Source of the DNA: Setaria digitata
Lineage: Eukaryota > Nematoda > Chromadorea > Rhabditida > Setariidae
Length of the DNA stretch: 64,000 nucleotides
Assembly (NCBI GenBank): GCA_003640385.1
Contig: RCAB01000174.1
Location: 1 to 64,000 of the forward strand
Direction of reading: 5' to 3'
Below are positions 11,991-23,456 of this stretch, one piece after another (the stretch's first letter is position 1; the number at the start of each line of letters is the position of its first letter). The notes beneath the pieces were generated by a model. It had not been told where the DNA came from, did not search any database, and saw only the letters and a program-made list of their open reading frames with translations. The translations under genes were made by a program, and so were the position numbers.

Positions 11991-14159
11991 AATGTTAATT
12001 TAAAATTGACATCACATATATATCTTGTCGTTGATTTCGTTGCCTTGGATTAATTAGAAATTTTAACACTATGTTATCTTGAGAAAAAAGAAAATCTTAT
12101 TGTATCACTTTCAGATTAAATAAACTTTCCACTATGTAAATTCATGGCTAAATTAACATTATCCAACATTAATTTAGAATGAAAAATCAAGCAGATGTTT
12201 TTAACGAACATTATTTAACATCGTTATTTTCCATTTAAGTTGTTGTAAGCACTTTGTAACGTAATAATTGGAATCCCAAACATGCACTCCATGCGCTGCG
12301 CTCCACACTATTTCACAATTTAATAATAATAATAAGGTTGTATCCTTAACATTGTGCTGTACGTACCACACTGCGTCGCCAAATGGTACCACTTTTTATT
12401 AAAGTTGAATCCACTAAGTAGTTCAACGATCTCTTACTGAAATTCAAAATCCACAAGTTTTTGAAAACAGATGCATTAAATGAAAGAGCAGAAAAGCAAA
12501 CTACAAATACACAAAAAAGTTTGAAATTAAGGGAAATCATGCGGTAAATATGAAACTAATCCACCATAAGACTACGCAGTGTTTAGTTGGCCTCTAAGCA
12601 ATATATTAATAATATGTAATGTTTATTTCGCCATAATATGATTATGTAATAATAATATATTTAATTAGCCTCAGAATAACATTATGAACTTTTAATTTAG
12701 TTGCCTACTTGTAATATGTAATGTTTGACATACTTCGGAAAAATTATTCTTTAATGATAATTTAACCAAAATGCGAAACTAACACTGGCATTGTCAATGG
12801 TTAATAGCAGCTTTGGAGACATTCCCATCAGCAGGATCAAGGTTGACTAATCCAAAGTGTCTTCAACAGTAGGTTTTTGTATTTGTAAATTGCTGCGCAG
12901 GAACAACACAATTGAACAAGTTCACTGAAACAACTGCAATAATGAGTGGAACATTGTTTAATAATTGAAGCTTCATGATGGACATCTCTGAGAAATGTTT
13001 CGTTCTGTGTGATGCACTGCATTTTTTGTTCCACCAATCAGTTTATTAGCTTTCAATGTGATAAAATCTTTAATATCGAGATACTGAGAAAATTCTCATG
13101 TATTTAAACTGAGCTGTTGTCATTTCCTGTCAGTATTATTTCTTGTGTAACTCTCCCCATTTGCTTTTAATGTGCATTCAAACATTAAATCAAATGTTGG
13201 TTTATTTCTAACAAGTTCTAAGCGTAATATCAATGAAAATCTTTCAAGAATCATTAAATGAAATGAAATACCGCGCTTGCTCAAACTAAAAAGTGCTACC
13301 TCAAGGAGTATATGAATTTTTTTTTGCATAGCCAAACAAATGAGCTATATCTTTAATACTCAGAACTGATATTCAAATTATCTGTCTTATATGTGCAATT
13401 GTTTCCGGTAATTAAAAACAGAGAAATTGAATGATTATATCTCTTTCATAAGCTACACTAGTAATAGCAACTGTGCTTTTTAATCCAATAGAAGATTTGG
13501 TGTCTGCTTTGCTTTTGAGCGGTCTGATAGCTCACTTGAAATTTATCAATCACAGGAATAAGACTATCGAATGCACCTGTTGTCATACATAATAATGAAG
13601 GGAATTTCAATGTTCTGTCGTTCCGCTTACTGTCGTTCCGCTTAGACCATGCATTTGTTATCTATTTAATCTTTCATTTCCAAACGATTTTTAACTCACT
13701 TTAATTTGCTTAATTCAATACCAAGTTCTATCAAATTATTTAGTATTATACGATGTAAATTCTCATGCAAATTTTAAACATCTAAACATATAAATTTAAA
13801 TTTAAATTTAAACATATAAATATAACTTTAGGCTAAGGATCAAGATTTTCTATAAGTTCATAATTAAGAGCGGTCTATTATATAGTGCATGTTTCATAAC
13901 GTGATAGAAGTCTCTTTTTTTTGGGTAACTTCCATTGCTTGAAGGCAGGGATATTCAGGTTTGTATGCCTATCTTATTTGTTAACAACATATTTTGATAA
14001 CTACTTCAATTAAATTGTTATCTATGGTAAGTCAATAACTCATGTAAGGTATGATTAGCAATGGACTTTCACTTGATATAATAAAATAATGTTAGCCTTA
14101 GCACGTTGCTAATATTGTAATAACTACAATTATTATTACTGTTATTTCTACTTTTTTTT
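11991..14159. other. Intergenic stretch with three doubtful minus-strand ORFs
   Basis: No gene is supported. Three minus-strand frames have somewhat protein-like composition: 12346-12540 (listed separately), 12837-13037 (cysteine-rich; includes TQNETFLRDVHHEAS) and 13120-13335 (includes FDLMFECTLKANGESY). They lack convincing splice partners. A small tandem duplication of TGTCGTTCCGCTTA is at about 13616-13645, and an AAATTT-rich run sits near 13790-13815. Confidence 0.4.
12346..12540 (-). CDS. Possible small secreted protein (64 aa)
   Basis: A single open frame starts MISLNFKLFCVFVVCFSALS, which looks like a signal peptide with likely cleavage after about residue 20, followed by a mixed polar/basic tail (GTIWRRSVVRTAQC). 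There is no homology I recognise and no cysteine framework. In AT-rich DNA a hydrophobic start of this kind can arise by chance, so this is only a candidate. Confidence 0.22.
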   Translation of the reverse strand: MISLNFKLFCVFVVCFSALSFNASVFKNLWILNFSKRSLNYLVDSTLIKSGTIWRRSVVRTAQC

Positions 14160-14520
14160 GAATCAGCGATAATGATTCTTCCGTAACTTAACATGCGGAA
14201 ACTTTGTTACGACTTCTGCCCGCGATTTAGGTTATTGCGATTGAATCGGTTTCACCAAAGAATTTCCATATCGAAAGGTTTTGAAACAGTAGCCTTCTCT
14301 ATTCTCAATCGCGGGTAGCGACGAGCTCTGTGTACAAATGACAGGAGACATAATCAACCTAAGCTGGTGATTCACACCTACTAGGATTCCTCGTCAAGGA
14401 AAATACCTGCAGTTCCTTGCCCCAGTCACGAAGGATTTTCAGCCTGTTACCAATACCATTCAGTAATGATTGCAACACGCTAATTTCCGCACTATAGAGC
14501 GCGGTGACCTTGACTCGACT
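14160..14520 (-). pseudogene. Degenerate 3' end of nuclear 18S rRNA
   Basis: Read on the minus strand, this segment follows the last ~330 bases of eukaryotic small-subunit rRNA with scattered changes. In order it has TGAAAATCCTTCGTGA, then GACGAGGAAT, GTGTGAATCACCAGC, TTGATTATGTC, TTTGTACAC, CGTCGCTACCCG, then AGAAGTCGTAACAA, and finally GGAAGAATCATTA at the 18S terminus. A functional gene would have the nearly invariant ACACCGCCCGTCGC and AAAAGTCGTAACAAGGTTTCCGTAGG; both are mutated here. The 5' part of the gene is missing beyond about 14520. It is best read as an old inserted and decaying rDNA fragment, not a functional rRNA gene. Confidence 0.85.
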
Positions 14521-14530
14521 TGATTGACTT

Positions 14531-15572
14531 ATAAGGAGTTGCAAAGGAATTTTTCTTTAACTTTGACCCTCCTAAGTCTTCTAAAATTTGAAAATTTCGA
14601 TTTGGTGCATGTAAAAAAAAGAACATCTGTCTTCAAAATGTTCCTATCCAACATCTATCAATTACAACAGATTTTAACAAATAGAATGGAAAAAGAAAAA
14701 TTCAAATTCGTTACAAAATGGTTCCTAAACCATTTGCTGCTGCCACTCTTTTTAAGTTCTGAGTGGTTTTTTTAAAAAAGCTTTTAAAAACTTCAAAAAA
14801 ATTTTTGAAAACTTGGTTTTTTGCTTTGTATTCTCTTTGGAGAATCATCATAGTTTCAGTTTCTGCAATATTGCATTGATTTGTTTAATTTCCAGCACCT
14901 TTTGAATTCTAAAGTAGTGAGCTAATTAGTACTCCAGGTCTTCTCGAAATTTATTCTTCATTTCTTGACTTAAGGGAAAATTAACCACAAAAGATAATAG
15001 AAATTTCGTTCACTATTAATTTATCCTGCTGGCAAACCAAGATGACATGTTTGAATTGTTCTGCTGGGTTAATAGATCCTGAAAGAAATTTCGATGTTTT
15101 ATTGGTAGTTTCATTTAAAAATAATGAAAGCAATTGTACTGGATTTTAGTTCTTTAACTTAGGAAATATGAATCAAAGTACATTGGCAGAGAAGCAATTT
15201 TCAAGCGAAATGAAAGGAGCTCAGTTAATCAAAAGGGCCAACCTTGCTTTATGGGCAAATACTGCCTTCCGAATATTCTCGCAAGTGTTATAATAATATT
15301 TTCAGCTTTGTTCCTTAGAGGCAAAATCGCTTTGGATTAGTTGTTGTATTTTATATAAGTCAAGTAGTTTCCGTACAATTCAAAAGTATCTTTTTCCGGA
15401 GTAAACAATTTAAAAGCATCTTTTTCCGATATTTCCTATTAAACAGTGTGCTAAATTTGCTTCTAATATATAGTGACTTCATCTCTTGATTATTTTGTCC
15501 CCGCAAGTTTCAAAATGAACCTCGTAGTTATGTCAGTTTAAAGTATTTCAATCAGTTTCTATTTTATTACAG
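14531..15572. other. Intergenic stretch, no supported gene
   Basis: A short plus frame at 15168-15293 (starting MNQSTLAEKQ) is protein-like but could not be phase-joined to the exon at 15573. An imperfect tandem duplication (AA-TTCAAAAGTATCTTTTTCCG and a near copy) occupies about 15378-15430. The first exon(s) of the gene beginning at or before 15573 may lie here unrecognised. Confidence 0.45.
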
Positions 15573-18375
15573 ATCAGTTACAAATGACCGAGGAGAGCGT
15601 AATGATATCATTTGTGTTCCACAGCTCATCGCACTAATCGCTTTTCTTTCTGAGGTAAAAGTCTCATAGAAACACGAATGGAGGAGCTAAGGATAGGTGG
15701 CGATTGAAAATAAAAGCATGCATTAAAAAAGTAATGATACTATATGAAATGCACTTACACTTGACGGTCTTATACATCCAACAAGTAAGGTGTTACGTAA
15801 TCATGGACTCATGCTACAGATTCAGTCATGATTCTGAACTAAGGATAAGTAGCATAGACTAGTTTGTGATACTTACCCTTATTGCTTCAATGCAAATGTT
15901 CATAGACAATGTTCAGCTGAATTGAAAGCATTAAATTCATTGCCTTAATAAAAAAAAATTACTTAAGCATAATCAATCTTATTCGTCAAAACTCTATCTT
16001 GACAAGATATGACAAAATAGGAAAAGTTAAGTCTGAAATATTAATTTTTGATCGTTCCACAGAACGTTGCAAACCACTTTTAACAATGTTTCCAAAGATA
16101 TTAGTCACGGAAGAAAAAGGTGAAGTTTCGAAGAATGTATGACCTGTTATTTTAGCTAATTTTTTAACATTCATTGGTATTTTAATTTTACTGTTTTACG
16201 AGAAAAAGAGCACCAGGAATGAATGAATACTAACCATATTCTTCTTTGACGTTTAAAATGCAGTGACTAGAAACAGTATAATACCACTCTGCTAGTAAAG
16301 ACATGATAATACTTTTTTGTTTTAACATATCAGTAATTAGATACTCTTGGAATTTCTTTTTTTCTCTTTTCCTGAGTTTTGATAAAATATAGGTTGCTGA
16401 GCATCAAAGTCGCTTATCACTGTCAGAATTTCTTCATTTAAATGGCACCGCAACATTACCGCATCAACTGGCACGCTTGGCAGAATACATTCGGAATTGG
16501 GAACTGTTCGTTGAAGCTGCCGTTAAACCAGGTTGGGTTTCTGTTGCGTACAATTGGCCGTTGAGAAACTTTCACGAAGTGGAAGTACAATATGTTGAAG
16601 TAAATTTGTTATATGCTGGAGTATCACGATGCTAAATCGAGCAATTTCGTTATTCTTAAAATTTCTTCGCAGCAATATTTTCATTTGTCTCGCATTAAAT
16701 ATAGTTTGTTACTTATTCAAAGATATAAAATAGGTAATGAATTGCTCTCGATGGATGAACAGTTTTAAATCGGAAGTGAACGGATAAAATATGAATGTTA
16801 CGAAGTCTTCTTTGATTCAGTTTAGGCAGTTTCAATTGGAATCGTCGATTGTTAATACATCCGTTACATACCAAAAGTTATGGTTTCGAAACATTCATGG
16901 CACTGAAATATCTTGGGATTGAGCTCAAAATTTACGATGAGAAAACAGGAAAAGCAGAGTTGGTGGCATGGCTACGAAGAACATGCAAGGCTAGTTCTAA
17001 TCCAGTGGCAGTGCTTCCTCAATGAATTAGTGTTATGTTTCTTCTGCTAAGATGGTAGCATCGTATATTTTATTAAAACCGATAATATCCACCCATGAAG
17101 CTGAATTTCATTATTTGAGGAGAGGGGAAGCATCGTTTTCCTCTTCTTAATATGAGCTAAAAAAATAATTTTAATGCTACTAAAATAATTTTATTTGAAA
17201 ACAATTATTATAAATGAAGGCAGATTAGACTTTAAAATAATCGAACGAGTCTGAAGAAACTGCGCAAGTATTCATCGCTTATTTTAGACTGAAGAAGAGG
17301 AAGCACATTGTCCAATTTTTTTGTGGAAAAAAGCTGAGACGAAAACATCTGATGTTCAAGAATTAAATAATCAGAAATGTCCGATACTCATTCTTGCATC
17401 ACATTTTTATATCCCAATGTCTACTAATATTCTCGACACCCATAATATTTTTTACATAACTTTCAAGGTGGGTCAGAATCTCTGAATGCGGATATTATGT
17501 ATTTAAGTTTTAAGAAATTCCAAGAGAAGCTAAAACTGATACTTTTATCTCCTTTATCATCAATTTTTATTATTTAAAAAAAATAACACTTTCTATGATC
17601 TCCATCTGCCGCAATTTTGAAAGCATCATTTCTTTCACTATTTTCATTTACTTTCTTAAAGTTTCATGCAATAGCGAAGTCTAGCGAAGCATTTAATCTG
17701 ACTTTAAAAGTTAATTCTGGTTGATTCTTCATTACTCTGTTAATTCTGCCTCGCAGATTTTCATAATAACCTAATATTTCAGGGTAAAAAAATGAGAGAA
17801 GTACTGGCTTGTCGATACTGCTGTCACGATTTGCCACCATTTCGTTGCTTGCAAATCCAAAAAAGTTTACTCATCACATTACCAACATATTCTGATGATA
17901 TTGCTGCATATTGCATGTCAAATGTTGATGATTCCGATTTGGCGAAAGATCCTGGCTCGCTAGTGAATATAATTGCATTCATGAGAACTGCGACGGAAGG
18001 AGTATGTACCTTAGACTTGCATGCCCTAGATTACCGGATCCTGAAGAAGTAAGAAAATAGCTATTTCTCTTGTCATCGTTCTGTTGTCGCTGTAGCATCG
18101 CATTATCTCTGTTTTTGCAGGAATCATCCAGAATTCTTCATGAGCTATATGTTCCACTTTTCCATGGACTCCCCAATAAAACAACCAATCTTGCGGATGC
18201 GTTATGCAAGACAGTACCACATATCGACAAGTTATTCCAACCCGATGGATTTGGTGATTTAGGGACCCCAGGACATGAACCATCCTATGTCATTGGGCCA
18301 CGATTAACTACAAGTATTCAAAACATCGACCGCTTGGAAGTTATGCATACGCCTGGCCCCGATGAAATTGAGTAA
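15573..18375 (+). CDS. Unrecognised multi-exon protein gene (5' end not found)
   Basis: Seven exons with matching phases: 15573-15654, 16393-16599, 16673-16703, 16826-17004, 17288-17467, 17783-18001 and 18121-18375. The third is only 31 nt. They give about 384 residues without the start; the phase shows at least one earlier exon. Visible segments: an amphipathic start (ICVPQLIALIAFLSE); HQLARLAEYIRNWELF; an aromatic/basic block (YGFETFMALKYLGIELKIYD); an acidic run EEEEAHCP; a CRYCCHDLPPFRC cysteine cluster; and a C-terminus ending MHTPGPDEIE. I do not recognise the family. Exon 6 has two good donors (GTATGT after 18001, GTAAGA after 18048). The second would read exon 7 in another frame with an early stop, so alternative C-termini are possible. 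Composition and phase agreement make it a real gene. Confidence 0.65.
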
Positions 18376-18434
18376 ACAATTTTGATTCTAATTATCCTCA
18401 CACAATATTAGACTCATTCATATTTCATTTATTT

Positions 18435-18663
18435 CAGTTATGCTCGAATTTAAATGAGTTGAAATTGAAGCAACAATTTGTAATCGGAAGCAGCAGAGTA
18501 ACTAACAGTTAAAAGTAAATTGTAGAATAGTGAAGCGAATCCCACCTGCTGTTGACAAAATGTGTATTTTGGATATGCCTTTCCTTGTTATTATTTGGGA
18601 TAATAGCAGAAATATACCGCTGTACATAGCACGTATTGCTGAACCTGTAGCAAAGGTTGTCAA
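18435..18663 (+). pseudogene. Serpin C-terminal relic with in-frame stops
   Basis: One reading frame after a TTTATTTCAG acceptor resembles the last part of a serpin. It has a hinge-like stretch (VMLEFK, stop, VEIEAT, compare the usual FIEVNEVGTEAA) and then the C-terminal core: DMPFLVIIWDN, matching the serpin signature region (usually DHPFLFFI.D), and IPLYIARIAEP, matching the final strands (ILF.GRV..P). Two stops interrupt the frame, TGA at 18455 and TAA at 18503, and the reactive-loop region is not recognisable. No upstream serpin exons were found. I read this as a decayed fragment of a serpin gene. An RNA-level use of the open part (18509-18663) cannot be excluded. Confidence 0.6.
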
Positions 18664-20275
18664 AAAAAAAGTTTCTGTGAAGTTAAGCACTTGTTTCATA
18701 AAGCTCTCCGATCAGTTTGTCGGTACCTCGATATTTGGATCTGCTTCACTTTCTTCATTTCTGTTTCACTCGAAATTACAAAGGTGTATAGACTGAGTTG
18801 GTATGAAATATAATTTTTCTGTGGATCTTTCATACATCGATTTCAAATAAATATCTATTATGTCACATATTCCTTACAAATGATTTCTCGATTAGCAAAT
18901 AGTTAGATAGTACTAACATTAAAAGTAGTATGAATGAGATTTTTTGAAGCTTCAGACGGCAAACATGCAAGTTGACGTTACTGAAGAACTAATATCATTT
19001 AATCGATCTGGAAACTTATGGTGGAAGTTATTGAATTCAATGCGCTATGCATTTGGACACGTCGAACAAAAAGATAATTTGGATGGCTGTGAAATAGCTT
19101 CCAGTTCAAAATAAGATCATCCATTATTTAGAACTAGTACACTTTAACGATCTTAAAAGAACTGGAAATCTGTCTCTTATTTTATATTACTTGTTTGCAC
19201 ATTCTATTTGTGATTTTTTGCACAAGATGCTGACAGGACCTGAAATTACTCAAGCATTACCACTTCGAAAAGTTTACAATTTAACTTCAGTGTGACGCAG
19301 AGCCGTACGTGTCATGGGTTGTCCATCCAACGAGTGACAGGATATGAGAAAGTAACTGTGAGCCATGGCTCTTGTTAGTGAGAAAATCAGAAGTCAAAGT
19401 TTATTTTATTATTTGGGAATAAATTTTTTCACTTTTTTGGGTGGTGTATTATGTATATAAGTTTAAGTGTCAAGCTGATGATATTCCATGACTTTTAGCA
19501 GCAACATTAAAAGGGAGTATGAGTTGTTCTTTCACAAACGACTTGTAAATCGATCAACTAGAAACCATTTACATTAATTCCAATTTTGTGATAGGTAAGG
19601 TGTCAATTTTCAAGAATTCAATATGAAATCAAACATTGTTTTAAAATACTACGGACAAAATTGAAAGCTTTTACTGCTAGAATCTTACACTGAAATCAGC
19701 ATAATGAGACCACTTTTTTCTAGATTTTTTCAAATTCTGGATTTCGAATCAAGCTGACACCATTTACAGTGAGTCTTAGTAAATAAACTTCTGATGGAAT
19801 TTTAGCATTCATTTCTCAGCCAACCGTAATTGCGTTCGCAATGATACATTGAATCTACGATATTCCTAAAAAAACTCAGTTAGTGGTCCTAATCCAGTCA
19901 GTGATTTGCGCAAATTTAGATGTTTTTCTACCTTCAGAAATCTCAAACCATTTCTTTTCGCTTCTCATTTCTGCAACTGAAAGAAGCCCATAAGTTTTTA
20001 ATTGCCAGTTATTAAATCTTTGATTTTCCTGGTTCCTGAAGATCGAAAATCCCCTAAACTTTTCTTAATTTATTTAGCTCAACAAGTACTTATAAATCCT
20101 GTTGCATTTTTGTTTCAAGAATGAAAAATTGTCTGTGACATCGTGTAAATATTTTTGTTGTCTATTGCTTGCAGTTTCTGTAAAGTCGATTGCCCGTGTA
20201 GTAGGTGAAATATTTCCTGAAAAGTCCATTTTAAAAATTGCATTTGGATGCATGTGAAAAAAAAAAGAAACGATT
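18664..20275. other. Intergenic stretch with one orphan exon-like ORF
   Basis: At 18958-19113 an acceptor-like TTCAG precedes a 51-codon protein-like frame (contains MQVDVTEELISFNRSGNLWW) ending in a stop. It is in phase 0 and could be a terminal exon, but no donor exon was matched with confidence. The rest, 19114-20275, shows no supported gene. Confidence 0.4.
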
Positions 20276-23200
20276 TTATTTTACAGTGTTTTTAATTTTA
20301 GATGAAAGATTTAATGATTTAAAATATGGTCTTGAATTGTTCAGATTTTCACCACCCAGATTTTTCGCTTTCATTCGCCTTCTAATTAGTTGTGTGAATG
20401 CTTTGATTTTCCAAACTGGCTTCCATAAAAGGTATACATCGTGATTTTTTTTGTCTACGCTAAAAAATTTTTTAAAACAGTCACTTATCACTGCAAAGAA
20501 CTAGAACGGAATAATGTTTTATTTTTTCGTTAATTGGCTCTAGAAACCAGGTTAACTGCTTGAAAAATGAGTGGTTCCGTACTTTTATAAAATAAATGAA
20601 ATTATTTAAGTACCTTAAATAGTTATCAAGAATTGCTTGTGCAGTTGATAAGATGTCCAAATAACGAGTTGATTCCTCTGTCTTCGAGTTCTGAAATTTT
20701 AAAATATTTCTTTTCAAAAAGAAAAAAGACAGATTACTGATATTGCTTACTTTGAGTTAATCGAACTATGTAAGCAATTATGAAGTACAAGTAATTTTCC
20801 GACAAGTAGAAGTCCATTTTTAATCTTAACCAAATAATTGGGGCATTATTAATTTCTATCACTTCTACTATCGCATCGAAGTTTTTTTCTTCAGGCTTTA
20901 GAATGTTCTATTCAGGTAAATGTTCCAGTATGGGTTTTAACAATTGTTTTTATCTTTTGATTCACAAAGATATAAAACTGAGCAATCCGAATTTGGTCAA
21001 GTCAGGCACTGTTAATTTTTGCCCAAGTTGTGAATTGATTTCAGTGAACTTTCTTGCTTAAAAATAAATCAGAAGTAATTATTTGATTACATTTATTCGT
21101 CTGCTATGTGTTCTTTCACAGCTGTAAGTTCATGTTTTTAATTCTAATTTCTTTTACAGTAAATGTTAATTAAGTTGGGAAGAAAAAATAAGTAGTTAAT
21201 TATTGGTCAAAAATTTTAGAAATTTCATGACAACTAAAAGGCCTTGCTTTGTATTAAAATATGAAGTGAAAAGAATTTAAGAACTGTTCAAAAGAAAGAA
21301 CTTTCAAGCTTTGTTTGAGTGCAGTAGTTTCTAGTGAAGTTGTTGTTGACATATTCAACTGACTTCGTTGATGTTTCTTAGAGCCAAAGCATCATCCAAA
21401 CCTTCCTCCAAATCGACGTCATTATCCGATTCAGATTGAAATTTGATATCTATATACTTAGATTCATTTTTATTGGCTATACGATAATTTCATGATTGCA
21501 GGACACTGATGTTTCAAGTTATTATTATTTCTTTAATAAAACAGTAGAAAGCTATGCAATAACTAGCTTAATTTTCTTGTATATATATAAAAGAAAATAT
21601 ATGTATAAATACGTTATATATACGTTATTATATATATGATAACGTATATATAACGTTTGGATCAACAGTAAAACAAAAGAAATATGTTGGCAAAAGATGT
21701 GCATGGCTGAAGACAAAAGACTTATAGAGAGAGTAATGAACTGTGCAACTACAGTGATGAAAAAATATTACCTAATTTATGACACTTGCTTTTTTGATTT
21801 TTGGTAAATTGTTCTTCAATTGATACATTCTGATTGTTTGTGCTCTGAATATGGGTCTAAAAAATTTTGTAGTCGACACATGAAGAAGACTAAAACTGAC
21901 TTTCTCGCTAGAGATATTGGATAGGTGTAATGCTATGAACTGAAGTCAGAAGTTGTGGTTTTTCAAAACAGTTTAAAGTAGTCGTGTCAAAGGAAAATTC
22001 GAAATATGAACCAGTTACACCTTGCATTCCACAAATTTAATTAAAATGATATGTTAAAATTTTGTTCTTTAGGACCCAATTTTTAAATTAACTTGAAATA
22101 TTTAATTGACACCGAAAAAAAGTTTCACATCAGTTTTCATTAATTGGAAGGTATTTGTCCAACAGTTTGAACTTGATGGTTTCAAAGAAATTTCGGTTGT
22201 CATCTTATTTCCAATAGTATTGACGTACTCTCTAACAGTGTAATCTTACCGCTTGCTTGTATAAAATGATTCTAAATTGAAATGAAAATAAAAATTAAAA
22301 TGTTCTTGACATCAAAGCAATGAAAATATCCACGCCCAAACCGGAGATCGTATGAGCAAAATTTAGCAAAAAACTTCAAATATCAACACGAAATTTTAGT
22401 GCATCAACTAATTATGGTTTCACCGTTTATTCGTCTGTTTCTTCAGTAACATAATAAATTGGTCTTCAATAAATGAGTAGCTTATTTGATTGCTTATTAG
22501 ATAATATAAGTGCAGCATCTCATTCTGTTTCGTAAGAATACAGTTTTTCATTTCCTCTAAACGAAATTTTATTTTATTTTTTTTTTTTTAAAGTTCTTTG
22601 GCGCTTTTTATTTTTAGAATTTGTTCAGTGCTGAAGTTGGAATTAAAGCACAGCAACACTGGATTCTCTCATCTTCGAAATCACACTGCTACGAATATAT
22701 TGAAAAATTTTTCACTATATGTATGATTAGGTTTTTTTTTAAACGTGATATTTACGACTTTCCTTTTATTTCACCTTAGGATGATGCATTTATTGTCCAT
22801 TTTGTATGTTTTTTTCCCTTCTTCCCTTTTAATTTACGAATTTTTCTTATGAATGTTTCTGAGTTGAAAATTATGTTTCCTTGCAAGTATGTCACATGTT
22901 ATTGAATTTTAGTAATCATAGGTAAGGCTTTATTTCGTATATCACAATTTGTTATCCTTGTTTCTTTTTTCATCTAATATCTATCAAATTATCAATAAAG
23001 CAAAAGTAATTTTTTTGCATTTTCAATAAGAAAGCATAATCTTAATGCCCATATTTTCAGTATCACCCTGTAACTAGTTTGCATTATTATGTGCAATTAA
23101 GACTTAGCTTATATTAATTAGAAATACCTGCAGACCACATCTAGGAAACAGAAACAACCGATGTACATCTGATCTTTTTCTACATCTATTAATTAATTAT

Positions 23201-23456
23201 CACTGGTTGATGCAGTCTTGATATGATTAATGAATTGTCACTTGGCAAAATATTAGCCCTTTTCATTGCATTACCGTTTGATTCACATTGTCTTTCTCTT
23301 TGGGGGAGGGGAAATCTTTCTTCCAAAATGACAGGTAGCAATTCATGCATAAAATTTTCAACAACAATGAGATTAGTCAGGGGCTCCACTATCTTTCCAA
23401 CAAGTAGTTTGTCTACTTGGTTATGAACGAGTTTGAATTTTTCATTAACTGAATTA
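20276..23456 (-). CDS. Unrecognised multi-exon gene with acidic segment (5' incomplete)
   Basis: Four minus-strand exons fit by phase: 23456-23275, 21449-21364, 20690-20614 and 20459-20276. The first encodes a helical-looking stretch (KLVHNQVDKLLVGKIVEPL and VILEERFPLP). The second is strikingly acidic (FQSESDNDVDLEEGLDDALA). The third is TEESTRYLDILSTAQAIL. The last is basic (WKIKAFTQLIRRRMKAK) and ends with stop at 20276. An upstream exon is required because the first one starts mid-codon. The first exon has a loose similarity to the end of LBP/BPI-family lipid-binding proteins, but the following acidic and basic exons do not fit that family, so no function is given. The 1.8 kb intron between exons 1 and 2 could hide further exons. 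Two protein-like frames, near 22100-22240 and 21900-22020, were not joined. Confidence 0.5.
21611..21656. repeat. Perfect 18-bp inverted repeat (cruciform-type)
   Basis: ACGTTATATATACGTTAT (21611-21628) is exactly mirrored by its reverse complement at 21639-21656, with a 10-nt loop. It sits in the long first intron of the unrecognised minus-strand gene. The repeated ACGTTATATA units suggest a palindromic AT-rich element capable of extrusion. Confidence 0.9.

Noticed and set aside
14160..14520. Functional 18S rRNA gene or an ORF on the same strand
   Set aside because: Only the 3' end is present and nearly invariant positions are changed. The minus-strand ORF 14359-14544 simply reads through this rRNA-derived sequence.
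23275..23456. LBP/BPI lipid-binding protein C-terminus
   Set aside because: The similarity is short, and the frame continues in phase into acidic and basic exons foreign to that family, so it is left unassigned.
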